DNA of 34,644 nt, taken from assembly GCA_035293805.1 (NCBI GenBank), contig DATGMD010000030.1, positions 1 to 34,644 on the forward strand, in the 5' to 3' direction. The translations under genes and the position numbers were made by a program. Below, one piece after another: positions 1-7,475 of the stretch. This DNA comes from JAJPHF01 sp035293805 (GTDB lineage Bacteria; Chloroflexota; UBA6077; JAJPHF01). Within the stretch, counting starts at the first letter, position 1, and the number at the start of each line of letters is the position of its first letter. The notes below the pieces were generated by a model. It searched no databases. It was not told the origin of the DNA and worked only from the letters and a program-made list of their open reading frames with translations.

Positions 1-1
1 C

Positions 2-1330
2 GTGGAGGGCCCGGCCCGCGGCAAGCAGATCACGGCAACCTATAGCGTGGCCGACCTGGTGAAGGCGCTGGAGCGGCCGCGCAAGATCATCCTCATGGTC
101 TCGGCCGGCCGGCCCGTCGACGCCGTGATCGGCGAGCTGCAGCCGCTGCTAGAGAAGGGCGACATCATCGTCGACGGCGGCAACTCGCTGTACAGCGACA
201 CGGCCCGCCGCGGCCAGGCCCTGGCCCAGGCGGGACTGCGCTTCGTCGGCATGGGCGTGAGCGGCGGCGAGGAAGGGGCGCGCTGGGGCCCGAGCCTGAT
301 GCCCGGCGGGCCGCGCGACGCCTACGACGAGCTGGCACCGATGCTGACCAAAATCGCGGCGCAGGTGGCCGACGGGCCCTGCGTCACCTACGTCGGGCCG
401 GATGGCGCGGGCCACTATGTGAAGATGGTCCACAACGGCATCGAGTACGGCGACATGGAGCTGATCGCCGAGACCTACAACATCATGAAGCACGGGCTCG
501 GCCTCGGCGCCGCCGACATGAGCCAAGTGTTCAAGGAGTGGAACGAGGGGCCGCTGAACTCCTACCTGATCGAGATCGCCGCGGTCGTGCTGGCCCACGT
601 CGATCCGGAGACGGGGGCGCCGCTGGTGGACCTGATCCTGGACGAGGCCGAGCAGAAGGGCACCGGCCGCTGGACGGCGCAGAGCGCGCTGGAGCTGGGC
701 GTGCCGATCCCGACGATCGACGCCGCGGTGTGGTCGCGCACCATGTCGTCGATGAAGGAGCTGCGCGTCGAGGCGTCGAAGGTGCTGCACGGCCCGAGCG
801 GGGCGGCGCCGCGGCTCGACCGGGCCACGCTGCTGCCGGCGCTGGCCGACGCGCTCTACGCGGCGAAGGTCAGCAGCTACGCGCAGGGCATGGCGCTGTT
901 GCGCGCGGCGTCGGACGAGTACCACTTCGGCATCCAGTACGCGGAGATCGCGCGCATCTGGAAGGGCGGCTGCATCATCCGCGCGCGGCTGCTGAACGAC
1001 ATCCAGCAGGCGTTCAAGCGCAACCCGGACCTGCCCAACCTGATGCTCGACGAGGCGTTCGCGCAAGCCGTGAACGCGCGGCAGGACGCCTGGCGGCAGG
1101 TGGTGCAGGTGGGGCGGCAGCTGGGGGTGCCCATCCCGGCGCTCAGCGCGTCGCTCGACTACTTTGACAGCCTGCGCGCCGAGCGCCTGCCGGCGAACCT
1201 GGTGCAGGCGCAGCGCGACTACTTCGGGGCGCACACCTATCGGCGCATCGACAAAGAGGGCGTGTTCCACACGCACTGGGAGTCGCAGCGGCCGGTGGCC
1301 GACTTCCCGTCTCCGCGCAGCCAGGCGTAG
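2..1330 (+). CDS. gnd: 6-phosphogluconate dehydrogenase (decarboxylating), 5' end missing
   Basis: Converts 6-phosphogluconate to ribulose 5-phosphate and CO2 with reduction of NADP in the cytosolic pentose phosphate pathway. About 442 residues are visible; the family runs to about 470-480. The missing piece is the N-terminal GxGxxG part of the Rossmann fold, so the GTG at base 2 is the window edge, not a real start. Visible motifs are MVSAG (near residue 32), VDGGNSLYSDT (about 56-66), the VSGGEEGA loop (about 85-92), the catalytic block YVKMVHNGIEYGDM (about 138-151, with the catalytic Lys), EQKGTGRWT, and the C-terminal YFGAHTYRRID substrate loop. The frame is intact to the TAG. Downstream comes a structured spacer, then a convergent VOC gene. 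The family assignment is secure. Confidence 0.96.
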   Translation: MEGPARGKQITATYSVADLVKALERPRKIILMVSAGRPVDAVIGELQPLLEKGDIIVDGGNSLYSDTARRGQALAQAGLRFVGMGVSGGEEGARWGPSLMPGGPRDAYDELAPMLTKIAAQVADGPCVTYVGPDGAGHYVKMVHNGIEYGDMELIAETYNIMKHGLGLGAADMSQVFKEWNEGPLNSYLIEIAAVVLAHVDPETGAPLVDLILDEAEQKGTGRWTAQSALELGVPIPTIDAAVWSRTMSSMKELRVEASKVLHGPSGAAPRLDRATLLPALADALYAAKVSSYAQGMALLRAASDEYHFGIQYAEIARIWKGGCIIRARLLNDIQQAFKRNPDLPNLMLDEAFAQAVNARQDAWRQVVQVGRQLGVPIPALSASLDYFDSLRAERLPANLVQAQRDYFGAHTYRRIDKEGVFHTHWESQRPVADFPSPRSQA

Positions 1331-1365
1331 CCGCCACGGACGACGCGCAGACTGGCCGGGGGATC

Positions 1366-1428
1366 GAGCGCAGCAAGCAGCGCCCCTACACGACGAGGCG
1401 CATTGAAGGGACGCTGCTTGCTGCGCTC
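1366..1428. repeat. Perfect 17-bp inverted repeat (hairpin) after gnd
   Basis: Bases 1366-1382 are exactly complementary to 1412-1428, with a 29-nt loop. It begins 36 nt after the gnd stop. No T tract follows, so it is not a textbook intrinsic terminator. It could be a transcript-end stabiliser or a mobile repeat. Confidence 0.6.
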
Positions 1429-1497
1429 CGCCGGTCGCTGACCCAGCCAGTGCGCCGGCGGGCCGCGCGCCCGCAGGCGGCCCGTGGCCGGCGCCCC

Positions 1498-1570
1498 GAG
1501 AGCGTGGGCTTCCCGCTCGCCCGGCCGCCAGGCCCCACCCGTGCCGGGTGCGCCGGAGGCCCGCGCTCTC
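1498..1570 (+). ncRNA. Long stem with G-U pairs, candidate structured RNA
   Basis: Bases 1498-1513 pair with 1555-1570 over 16 consecutive positions when read as plus-strand RNA. Two of the pairs are G-U (1505/1563 and 1510/1558), which would be A-C mismatches in minus-strand RNA. The loop holds an inner hairpin, CACCC (1536-1540) with GGGTG (1546-1550). The pairing is seen; a role as RNA (gnd 3' UTR or separate transcript) is inference. Confidence 0.4.
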
Positions 1571-1591
1571 AGGTTGGGCGGCGAGGCTAGG

Positions 1592-2053
1592 CTAGGCGGG
1601 CACGGCGGCGTCGGCCCACTGCTTCACGGCCGCATCGATCTCCTCGGGCGACACGTCGCGGACGTGCTCCGCGAAGATGAAGGTGTAGCCGTCGGGGTGC
1701 ACGACGTTGAAGATGCGGTCGCCCCAGAACTGGTCGGTCGGCGGCATCGTGATCGTCAGCCCCTCCTGGCGCGCGCGCTCGTGCAGGTCGTCCACGTGCT
1801 CGCCGCGGAGCGTGATGTAGAGCTGCACACCGGTGGCGCCGGGCCGGCTGTCGGCGCAGGCCGGGCCGAACATCACCTGTGCGCCGTTGCGGTCGACGTG
1901 GCAGTGGCCGATCGTGCCGTCGGGCATCTCCATGGCGAACACGGTGCGGAAGCCCAGGCGCTCGAACCACTCGAGGGTCTGGCGCGGGTCGCTGACGGTG
2001 AGCGACGGGACCAGCGCGGGCATGTGCTCGGACATGTTGGTCTGGTCGGACAC
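1592..2053 (-). CDS. VOC (glyoxalase/bleomycin-resistance fold) protein
   Basis: A 153-aa vicinal oxygen chelate protein made of two beta-alpha-beta-beta-beta units. The first unit is LTVSDPRQTLEWFERLGF, with GHCHV as the candidate metal-ligand strand. The second contains GVQLYITLRGEHVDDLHERA and ends with FNVVHPDGYTFIFAEH, the usual HPDG-Y-x-F-x-F-xE closing motif. Substrate cannot be told from sequence; members include glyoxalases, dioxygenases and drug-binding resistance proteins. The start is GTG (2051-2053), chosen because a strong Shine-Dalgarno, AAGGAGAC, lies on the minus strand around 2058-2065. It converges with gnd, and a spacer of nearly 400 nt separates it from the flippase-like gene. 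Confidence 0.85.
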   Translation of the reverse strand: MSDQTNMSEHMPALVPSLTVSDPRQTLEWFERLGFRTVFAMEMPDGTIGHCHVDRNGAQVMFGPACADSRPGATGVQLYITLRGEHVDDLHERARQEGLTITMPPTDQFWGDRIFNVVHPDGYTFIFAEHVRDVSPEEIDAAVKQWADAAVPA

Positions 2054-2187
2054 GAGAGTCTCCTTCAGCTGCGAGTTGGGGGCAGGGCAACTTCGTCGCC
2101 ATATGCCCCGGGCTCTAGACGTCCACTTGGCGGACCACCGCGGCTCGCGGCGCCGGCTGCCGTCCCGCGTGCCCGCCAGTAGAGCAT

Positions 2188-2205
2188 CTGTTCTACGATG
2201 AACAG
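2188..2205. promoter_or_regulatory. Perfect dyad CTGTTC-N6-GAACAG
   Basis: Six-base arms at 2188-2193 and 2200-2205 around a 6-nt spacer. The half-site resembles the GTTC/GAAC halves of the box at 2263, but in opposite polarity. Possible operator of unknown regulator. Confidence 0.35.
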
Positions 2206-2262
2206 TGTAGCAACGGGTCGCGGGGCCGTATAGGCGCCAGGCATTACAGCTGCGTTACATCC

Positions 2263-2274
2263 GAACATTTGTTC
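2263..2274. promoter_or_regulatory. LexA-type box GAAC-ATTT-GTTC
   Basis: Exact match to the GAAC-N4-GTTC core bound by Gram-positive-type LexA, flanked by C and T. It lies about 210 nt upstream of the VOC start and 180 nt upstream of the flippase-like start. A second box of the same form occurs at 21059. Its function is inferred from consensus only, and the target gene is ambiguous. Confidence 0.45.
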
Positions 2275-2442
2275 TGGTTGCGGTTCTGTGAGCAGCCGGC
2301 TCGCCTCGGGGGACAAGGCGGCGCAAATTAGCGGCGGGGCCGTCGGATCGGCCATCATGCTATGGGCGCGCCGGTGGTGGCGACTCGCGTGGCCGCCGCC
2401 GGGCCGGACGCGCGATCGCCGCGTGGCTGGCCGCGAGCCAGC

Positions 2443-3447
2443 GTGCCGAAGGACGTGCGTGTGCTGCAACAGCTAATCCGTTACCGTGGCCTGATCCCCG
2501 TCGCCGTGCTGGCCGCCGTGCTGCTCGTGCTCTACCTGGCGGCCGGCCAGTTCCTCGACCTGGCCCGCACCCTGGAACGCCTGGAGCGCCTCGATCCGGC
2601 GCTGGCGAGCGGGGCCGTGGGCTGCGCCGTGCTGCTGTACGGCATCAAGGCGGCCCGCTGGCGCTGGTACGTCGCTACGGCCGGCTACACGCTGCCCTGG
2701 CGCACGGCGCTGGCGGTGTACCTGGCCGGGCAGTGGTTCACGCTCGCGCGCAGCGCCGATCTCTCGCGTGTGGTGATGGCGATGCGCTTCGGCATTCCGT
2801 ACGCCGTGGCGATCGCGATCGGCGCCGTGGCCGGCGTGGCGGACTTCGCCGGGCTGGCCTGGGGAGGGCTGCTGGCGGCGCTGGCGCTAGGGGAGTACGT
2901 GCCGGCCATGCTGGCGGTGACGGCCGTGACGACGGCGCTCATCTGGGGCCTGGGCGGCGCCGGGCCGCTGGGGCGCATGGTGGAGAGCGAGCTGCCGGCC
3001 CGCTACGCGGGCGCGGTGCAGGCGGGGCGCGGGCTGTTGCGGGGCCGGCCGCTGGCGATCGGGCTGGCGATCACGGCCCTCGACGTGCTGGCCGGCGCGG
3101 GGGTGATGCTGCTGGCGACCCGAGCGCTCGGCCTGGACGGCGTCGGCCTGGCGCTGGCCATGCTCGTCTACGCGCTGTCCCAGGTCGCCGGGGCGCTGTC
3201 GATGGTGCCAGGCGGCCTGGGGGTCGTGGAGGGCAGCGGCACGCTGGTGCTGGCGGCGGCCGGCGTGGACAGCAGCCTGGCCTTCGGGGCGCTGGTGCTG
3301 TTCCGGCTGGCCACGCTCGCCACCCAGCTGGCGCTCGGCGCGAGCGGCCTGCTCGCGCTGCGACTCTGGCCGCTGCCTGGCGCGGCGCCGGCCCGGGCGT
3401 CCGTTAGCGCCGACCCGACGCCCCAGCCGGTGCCGGAGCTGTTCTGA
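2443..3447 (+). CDS. Flippase-like / lysylphosphatidylglycerol synthase-type membrane protein (UPF0104)
   Basis: Integral membrane protein of about 334 residues with roughly eight hydrophobic segments. It belongs to the UPF0104 / LPG_synthase_TM group, which covers the membrane half of MprF and glycosyltransferase-linked flippases. The signature near the C-terminus is the ALSMVPGGLGVVEGS loop; an earlier marker is the GIKAARWRWY loop in the first third. There is no soluble aminoacyl-transferase domain, so lipid flipping or transport is more likely than lysyl transfer (inference). The start is uncertain. An in-frame ATG exists at 2362, but its first 27 residues look non-coding; GTG 2443 and GTG 2461 (after GAAGGA) are better. 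It ends 12 nt before the convergent Gly/Ser-rich gene. Confidence 0.8.
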   Translation: MPKDVRVLQQLIRYRGLIPVAVLAAVLLVLYLAAGQFLDLARTLERLERLDPALASGAVGCAVLLYGIKAARWRWYVATAGYTLPWRTALAVYLAGQWFTLARSADLSRVVMAMRFGIPYAVAIAIGAVAGVADFAGLAWGGLLAALALGEYVPAMLAVTAVTTALIWGLGGAGPLGRMVESELPARYAGAVQAGRGLLRGRPLAIGLAITALDVLAGAGVMLLATRALGLDGVGLALAMLVYALSQVAGALSMVPGGLGVVEGSGTLVLAAAGVDSSLAFGALVLFRLATLATQLALGASGLLALRLWPLPGAAPARASVSADPTPQPVPELF

Positions 3448-3459
3448 GGCGTGCCCGCG

Positions 3460-4122
3460 CTACTTGCTGCCCGCGCCCGACGACGAGCCACCGCCCGCGC
3501 CACCGCCGCTGCTCGTTCCGCCACTGGACCCGGACGAGCCGCCGCCGGGGCTGGCGGCGCCGCGCGAGCTAGCGGGCGACTCAGGGCCGGGACTAGCGGT
3601 TCCGCCTGTGCTCGTGGTGGGCGTGGTACCTCCGGCGGCACCGCCGGGGCCGCCGCTCGTGGACGCGCTGCTCCCGGCGGAGCTGCCGCTGGTCGTGCCG
3701 CCGCTCGTCGACCCGGTGCCGGTTCCCGCGGTGCCACCGGTCGTGCCCCCGCTCGTCGACCCGGTGCCGGTTCCCGCGGTGCCACCGGTCGTGCCCCCGC
3801 TCGCGGCCCCGGTGCCGCTGCTCGTCGCGGGGCTGGACGTGCCGGCGCTCGCGCCGCTTGTCGGGCCGCCGTGGGCGCTCGAAGGCGCGGTGGCGGCCTG
3901 GGCGAGCCGGCCCGCCTTGTCGCTGGCGCTCTCGCGCGCCGCGCCGGCAATCGAGCGAATTTCGGCCCGCACGTCCTGCAAGATCTGCCGCGCCTCTTCG
4001 AGTAGCGACGCCGCACGACGCTGCACGTCGGCCGCGCCCTCGGGCACCTCCTGGCCGCGGAACATGTCGTATACCAGCTTGCCGATCACGCCAACCACTA
4101 TGCCGAAAATGAACCTGAACAT
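3460..4122 (-). CDS. Membrane-anchored protein with Gly/Ser/Thr-rich tail (YtxH-like N-terminus)
   Basis: A 220-aa protein. The first 20 residues (MFRFIFGIVVGVIGKLVYDM) form one membrane helix. Residues about 28-75 make an amphipathic charged helix (RRAASLLEEARQILQDVRAEI), the arrangement of YtxH-type stress and envelope proteins. From about residue 80 to the end it is almost only G, S, T, A and P, probably disordered or wall-spanning. The DNA for the tail carries two identical 48-bp units (3701-3796). The start at 4122 is supported by GGAGG just upstream on the minus strand; a longer frame to 4185 looks non-coding. The function is not recognised. The composition is real and not a shadow of another frame, because the N-terminal helix and ribosome site are on this strand. 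Confidence 0.7.
   Translation of the reverse strand: MFRFIFGIVVGVIGKLVYDMFRGQEVPEGAADVQRRAASLLEEARQILQDVRAEIRSIAGAARESASDKAGRLAQAATAPSSAHGGPTSGASAGTSSPATSSGTGAASGGTTGGTAGTGTGSTSGGTTGGTAGTGTGSTSGGTTSGSSAGSSASTSGGPGGAAGGTTPTTSTGGTASPGPESPASSRGAASPGGGSSGSSGGTSSGGGAGGGSSSGAGSK
3701..3796. repeat. Two perfect 48-bp tandem repeats
   Basis: Unit 1 is 3701-3748 and unit 2 is 3749-3796, identical in all 48 bases, with a degenerate third start after 3797. Each encodes 16 residues of the Gly/Thr/Ser tail. Perfect identity implies recent duplication. Confidence 0.9.
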
Positions 4123-4267
4123 CGGCGGTCCTCCATTTGTCCACGGAGCGCCGCGCGCTCCCGGCGGCTCGGTTGCACAAAGCATGCCATCCGCGGGGGT
4201 GCTGGCTGTCCGTGCGATGGGCGATACTCAGGCGCGGGGCGTCTACTAGCGCGGCGGAGGTAGAGGC

Positions 4268-5245
4268 GTGGTAGCGGCGGCGGCGGGGAGCTGGGGCATC
4301 GCGGGCCACGAATGGGCGGTGGCGCTGCTCGACCGCAGTCTGGCGCAGGGCAGCCCAGCCCACGCTTATCTCCTCAGCGGACCGCCCGGCATCGGCAAAT
4401 ACACGCTGGCGCGCGCGTTCGCCCAGGCGCTCAACTGCGTGCAGCCGCCGCGCTGCGGGGAGTGCCGGGCCTGCCGCCTGATTGCCCGCGAGCTGCACCC
4501 GGACGTGCGCACGCTCGCCCGCCCATCCGACAAAAAGAACCTCGGCATCGACGAGATCAAGGAGCTGCGCGAGGACGTGGCGCTCAAGCCACTCGAAGCG
4601 CGCTACAAGGTGTACCTGCTGCGCGAGGCGGAGGACCTGAGCGAGGCGGCGGCCAACGCGCTGCTGAAGACGCTGGAGGAGCCGCCGCCGAGCGTGGTGC
4701 TGGTGCTGACCGCCGCCGACGCCAGCCTGCTGCTGCCCACCGTCGTGTCGCGCTGCCAGCATCTCCGCCTGCGCCCGCTGCCGTGGCAGACGGTGGCCGC
4801 GCACCTGCAAGCGGCCGTGGGGCTCGGGGCGCCCGAGGCCGAGCGGCTCGCCGACCTCGCCGCCGGGCGCATCGGCTGGGCGCTACGGGCCGCGGCCGAT
4901 CCGGCGGTGCTGGCGGCGCGCGACCAGCACCTCGCCCAGCTTGGCGCCGCGCTCGGCGGCTCGACGCTGGAGCGGCTGCGCCTGGGCGCCACGCTCGCCG
5001 AGACGTGGAGTAGCCACCCGGATGCGGTGCGCGAGACGCTGGCGACCTGGCGCGACTGGTGGCGGGCGCGGCTGCTGGCCGGCCTGGGGGCGCCGGCCCC
5101 CGTCGATGGCCCCGCCTTCGCCGGCGACGCCGAGACCTGTCGCCAGGCGCTCGACCGGGTGCAGCGGACGCTGACCGACCTGGATGCGAACGTACACCCG
5201 CGCCTGGCGCTGGAGGCGCTGCTGCTGGCGCTGCCGCGCGCCTGA
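4268..5245 (+). CDS. holB: DNA polymerase III delta' subunit
   Basis: Clamp-loader subunit that, with delta and tau/gamma, opens the beta clamp onto primed DNA. The 325-aa protein has the expected order: Walker-A-like GPPGIGKYT (residues 38-46), a zinc module with Cys57, Cys63, Cys66 and Cys69, the SAN-type helix LSEAAANALLKTLEEPP, and the SRC motif VVSRCQ that supplies the arginine finger. A helical C-terminal collar follows. The start is GTG 4268, seven bases after GGAGG (4256-4260). It is followed after 46 nt by the RicT-like gene, and then the amidase overlaps that gene. This holB-RicT neighbourhood is common in bacteria and supports the call. Confidence 0.93.
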   Translation: MVAAAAGSWGIAGHEWAVALLDRSLAQGSPAHAYLLSGPPGIGKYTLARAFAQALNCVQPPRCGECRACRLIARELHPDVRTLARPSDKKNLGIDEIKELREDVALKPLEARYKVYLLREAEDLSEAAANALLKTLEEPPPSVVLVLTAADASLLLPTVVSRCQHLRLRPLPWQTVAAHLQAAVGLGAPEAERLADLAAGRIGWALRAAADPAVLAARDQHLAQLGAALGGSTLERLRLGATLAETWSSHPDAVRETLATWRDWWRARLLAGLGAPAPVDGPAFAGDAETCRQALDRVQRTLTDLDANVHPRLALEALLLALPRA

Positions 5246-5291
5246 CGGTGCCGAGCTACTATGCCCGGCCGATGGACTAGATTGGAGCAAG

Positions 5292-5915
5292 ATGGCAGGG
5301 ATCGTCGGCGTGCGCTTCGAGCGGGCGGGCCGCGTGCATTACTACGCGGCGGCCGAGGCGCTGGCCGTGGGCGACCGCGTGGTCGTCGCGGACCCCGCGG
5401 GCGCGCGCGAGGGGTGGGTGGTGATCGCGCCGGATCAGGTCGTGGTGGACGAGCTGGCCGAGCGGCCGTCCATCGTGGCGCGGCGCGTGGAGCCAGCCGC
5501 CGAGCCGGCTGGCGACGGGACGGCCGAGCCGGCCGCCGGCCCGTTCGGGCTGGCGGCGGCGCTCATCGGGCCGGCGCACGCGCCGCCGCTGCCGCCCGAC
5601 CTGGACGCCAGGGCAGGGCTGGTGGCGCGGCTGGCGGCGCGGCTCAGCCCGCGCAACCGCGACTACGTCGAGCGCAAGCTGCGCCTGCCCGCGCTCGGGG
5701 AGCGCGTCGAGACGGCGCGCGGGCCGGGGCGGGTCGTCGCCGTGCAGGTGCTGCGCGAGCAGGTCACGGTCGCGCTGGCGAGCGGCGAGGAGATCGTCCT
5801 GGGCGGCCCGGGCCTGGAGCCTGTGGCCGCGGAAGACGAGGCGCCGCGTGAGGAGCGCCAGGGTCGCCGCGGGCGGCGCCGGCCGGCGCGAGAGGAGGAG
5901 CCGCGTGCGACGTAG
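5292..5915 (+). CDS. RicT/YaaT-like PSP1-family protein without cysteines
   Basis: A 207-aa protein. The N-terminus (MAGIVGVRFERAGRVHYY, then LAVGDRVVVADPAG) matches the start of PSP1-domain proteins such as RicT. The region from about residue 130 (NRDYVERKLRLPALGERVETARGPGRVVAVQVL) matches the end of RicT after its cysteine cluster. The middle, which in RicT carries Fe-S-binding cysteines, is replaced by a short Ala/Pro-rich linker; the whole protein contains no Cys. The C-terminus is a charged Arg/Glu tail. In Firmicutes RicT works with RicA and RicF in RNase Y targeting; that role is doubtful here without the cluster. The start ATG 5292 has GGAG upstream; longer frames from 5184 lie inside holB. 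Its last 11 bases overlap the amidase gene. Confidence 0.7.
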   Translation: MAGIVGVRFERAGRVHYYAAAEALAVGDRVVVADPAGAREGWVVIAPDQVVVDELAERPSIVARRVEPAAEPAGDGTAEPAAGPFGLAAALIGPAHAPPLPPDLDARAGLVARLAARLSPRNRDYVERKLRLPALGERVETARGPGRVVAVQVLREQVTVALASGEEIVLGGPGLEPVAAEDEAPREERQGRRGRRRPAREEEPRAT

Positions 5916-6642
5916 CGTTGAGCGGGTCGGCCGCGCGCTGGTGGCGGGGCTGGTCCTCGCTCTCGCGGTGGGAGCGGTGGCGGCGCCGCACGGCGACGTG
6001 CTGGCACGCGGGGCCGCGCAGGACGGGCCGGTGGACGTGGGACTCGATCCGGGCCACAGCGATGCCGACGTGGGCGCGGCGGGGGGCGGGCTACGCGAGG
6101 TCGACCTGACGCTGGCGCTGGCGCTGCGCATCCGGCCGCTGCTGGAGGCGCAGGGACTGCGCGTCGCCCTGAGCCGCGAGGACAACCAGCCGCTCACCGC
6201 CATGACCCACCCGGACCTGACCACGCGCACGCGGCTGGAGCAGGAGGCGCGGATTGCCGCCGTCACACCGGCGCGCATCTTCGTGTCGGTCCACTTCAAC
6301 GGCCACCCAAACGCTGCCATCCGCGGCACGGAGACGTACTACAACGGCGACAACTTCGGCCCCGAGAGCCGCCGCCTGGCCGCAGCGCTCCAGGCCCACG
6401 TCGTGGGCGAGCTACGGGCGGCCGGGGTGGATACACTCGACCGCGGCGTGAAGGAAGACCTGACGGCCGGGAAGCCGTACGGGCACTTCTTCTCGCTGCG
6501 CGGGCCGCTGCCGAGCGCGCTGGTCGAGGGGCTGTTCCTGACCAACCCGCAGGATGCCGCGGCGCTGCGCCAGGACGCCACGCTCGACGCGCTGGCGCGC
6601 GGCTACGCCGAGGGTATCCGCGAGTACTTCGCCGCCCCGTAG
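5905..6642 (+). CDS. Secreted N-acetylmuramoyl-L-alanine amidase (Amidase_3)
   Basis: Zinc amidase that cuts the bond between MurNAc and the stem peptide in cell-wall remodelling. The 245-aa protein has a signal peptide (Arg-rich start, hydrophobic core at about 11-27), then the catalytic domain. Zinc ligands are His51 (DPGHSD), Glu65 (LREVDLT) and His130 (SVHFN), and the catalytic Glu is Glu208 (ALVEGLFL). All four canonical positions are present, so it should be active. There is no extra wall-binding domain. The start is GTG 5905, because AGGAGG lies a few bases upstream inside the RicT-like gene; the longer frame from 5848 adds only Arg/Gly residues. The overlap with the previous gene implies translational coupling. 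Confidence 0.92.
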   Translation: MRRSVERVGRALVAGLVLALAVGAVAAPHGDVLARGAAQDGPVDVGLDPGHSDADVGAAGGGLREVDLTLALALRIRPLLEAQGLRVALSREDNQPLTAMTHPDLTTRTRLEQEARIAAVTPARIFVSVHFNGHPNAAIRGTETYYNGDNFGPESRRLAAALQAHVVGELRAAGVDTLDRGVKEDLTAGKPYGHFFSLRGPLPSALVEGLFLTNPQDAAALRQDATLDALARGYAEGIREYFAAP

Positions 6643-7112
6643 CCCGCGCCGGCTGCCGTCGCAGCGCCACGACCGGCGCCGTCGCTGTCATGCTTGGCTC
6701 ATCCCCTAAGGGGCGTGATGTACGATCCACCCCAAGCGAGTCGACGCCCGAGATGAGCGAGCAAGGTAGCGGCTTTCCACAACACGCGCCTTAGAGTCTG
6801 GCGGCCGAGTGCCACGGCGGCTTGCTGAGAGAGTCGGCGGCTCCGTGAGCGCAAAGGTAAGGGCCACTCGCCACGCCCGCGGCGGGTGCCGATAGCGCGC
6901 CGGCTTCGCTGGCCGGCCGCCGCTCCCCAGTTTGTATCACCAAGCGATCCGTACCGCCATCAGGTGAGGTCGAGGCCGCTATGTGACCGTTTACACGTCA
7001 AGAGCGTGAACAACGTAACAGGACATGTTTCTTCGGCCCGCTATGCTATCCATGTAGCCGCGAGTACAGCGCGGCATCCAACACAACCAGCTAACCGAAA
7101 GGGAGCAGCCCG
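6643..7112. other. 470-nt intergenic region
   Basis: Separates the amidase from the 49-codon gene. It contains a short dyad CCCCT-A-AGGGG at 6703-6713 and, near its right end, a weak promoter candidate. I compared the middle part by eye with TPP, cobalamin and c-di-GMP riboswitch cores and found none convincing. Frames across it show no family resemblance. Confidence 0.5.
7020..7047 (+). promoter_or_regulatory. Possible promoter of the 49-codon gene
   Basis: AGGACA (7020-7025) and TATGCT (7042-7047) with a 16-nt spacer each match four of six consensus bases. A small dyad, AACA-N5-TGTT (7017-7029), overlaps the -35. Predicted leader about 60 nt. Weak evidence. Confidence 0.3.
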
Positions 7113-7262
7113 ATGAACTCTCACCTTCACCTCAATCTCAGCCCTATGGCCGCGACGCAGAATGGACCGCAGATCCATATCCCGAACAGCTACATCGTGC
7201 CCGGTCGTCCGCCGCTGACGTGTATGCCGGCGGTCCAACACAGCGCGCTGGTCACGCGTTAA
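7113..7262 (+). CDS. 49-aa peptide of unknown function
   Basis: A small open frame, ATG 7113 to TAA 7260-7262. It is preceded by a strong ribosome site, AAAGGGAG (7098-7105), with a 7-nt spacer, better than most sites in this window. The peptide starts MNSHLHLNLSPMAA, has a central GPQIHIPNSYIVPGRPP and ends HSALVTR. It contains one Cys, four Pro and four His, with no signal peptide or membrane helix. I do not recognise the family. A perfect 22-bp hairpin starts 10 nt after the stop, so the gene looks like a compact monocistronic unit, and a GRDP-like gene follows about 160 nt beyond the hairpin. It could be a precursor peptide, a small regulator or a leader; no modification enzyme of a known RiPP class is adjacent, apart from the flavin monooxygenase at 8179. 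Coding status rests on the ribosome site and context. Confidence 0.5.
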   Translation: MNSHLHLNLSPMAATQNGPQIHIPNSYIVPGRPPLTCMPAVQHSALVTR

Positions 7263-7271
7263 AGTGTTTAT

Positions 7272-7318
7272 CGGATTGGGGGAGACGTTTGACTACGTCA
7301 AACGTCTCCCCCAATCCG
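7272..7318 (+). terminator. Perfect 22-bp hairpin with 3-nt loop
   Basis: Bases 7272-7293 are exactly complementary to 7297-7318, with loop TAC. The stem is very stable, but no T run follows, so it may act in transcript protection, RNase III cleavage or factor-independent pausing rather than as a classical terminator. It lies 10 nt after the stop of the 49-codon gene. Confidence 0.65.
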
Positions 7319-7475
7319 GACCTGAAGGCTATCAAGATGCCACCACGCTAGGCTCGTGTCGCGCAGTTTGCCCGGAATCCTAGCAGAAGGGTATGCACTG
7401 CTCATGAACCTGTTCGTTCACTACTTGCCGCTGGGCATCCGACCGCAGGTCGCGCTCAGCACGGAGTAGCGGCGC

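Larger units (their letters stand above)
2054..2442. other. Divergent intergenic spacer
   Basis: Lies between the VOC gene (minus) and the flippase-like gene (plus). It has lower GC than the flanking genes and holds a perfect dyad at 2188-2205 and a LexA-type box at 2263-2274. Open frames across it have no family resemblance and no ribosome binding site. No clear -35/-10 pair was found on either strand. Confidence 0.6.

Noticed and set aside
2065..2469. 134-codon minus-strand frame between VOC and flippase genes
   Set aside because: No ribosome site or recognisable domain, and it overlaps the regulatory dyads.
3464..4249. Proline/valine-rich plus-strand frame
   Set aside because: Mirror of the Gly/Ser/Thr-rich tail. 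The minus frame has a membrane helix and a ribosome site, the plus frame has neither.
6760..6900. Possible riboswitch (TPP-like GCTGAGA, c-di-GMP-like CGCAAAG)
   Set aside because: Single short matches only; the other conserved cores and pairings are missing.
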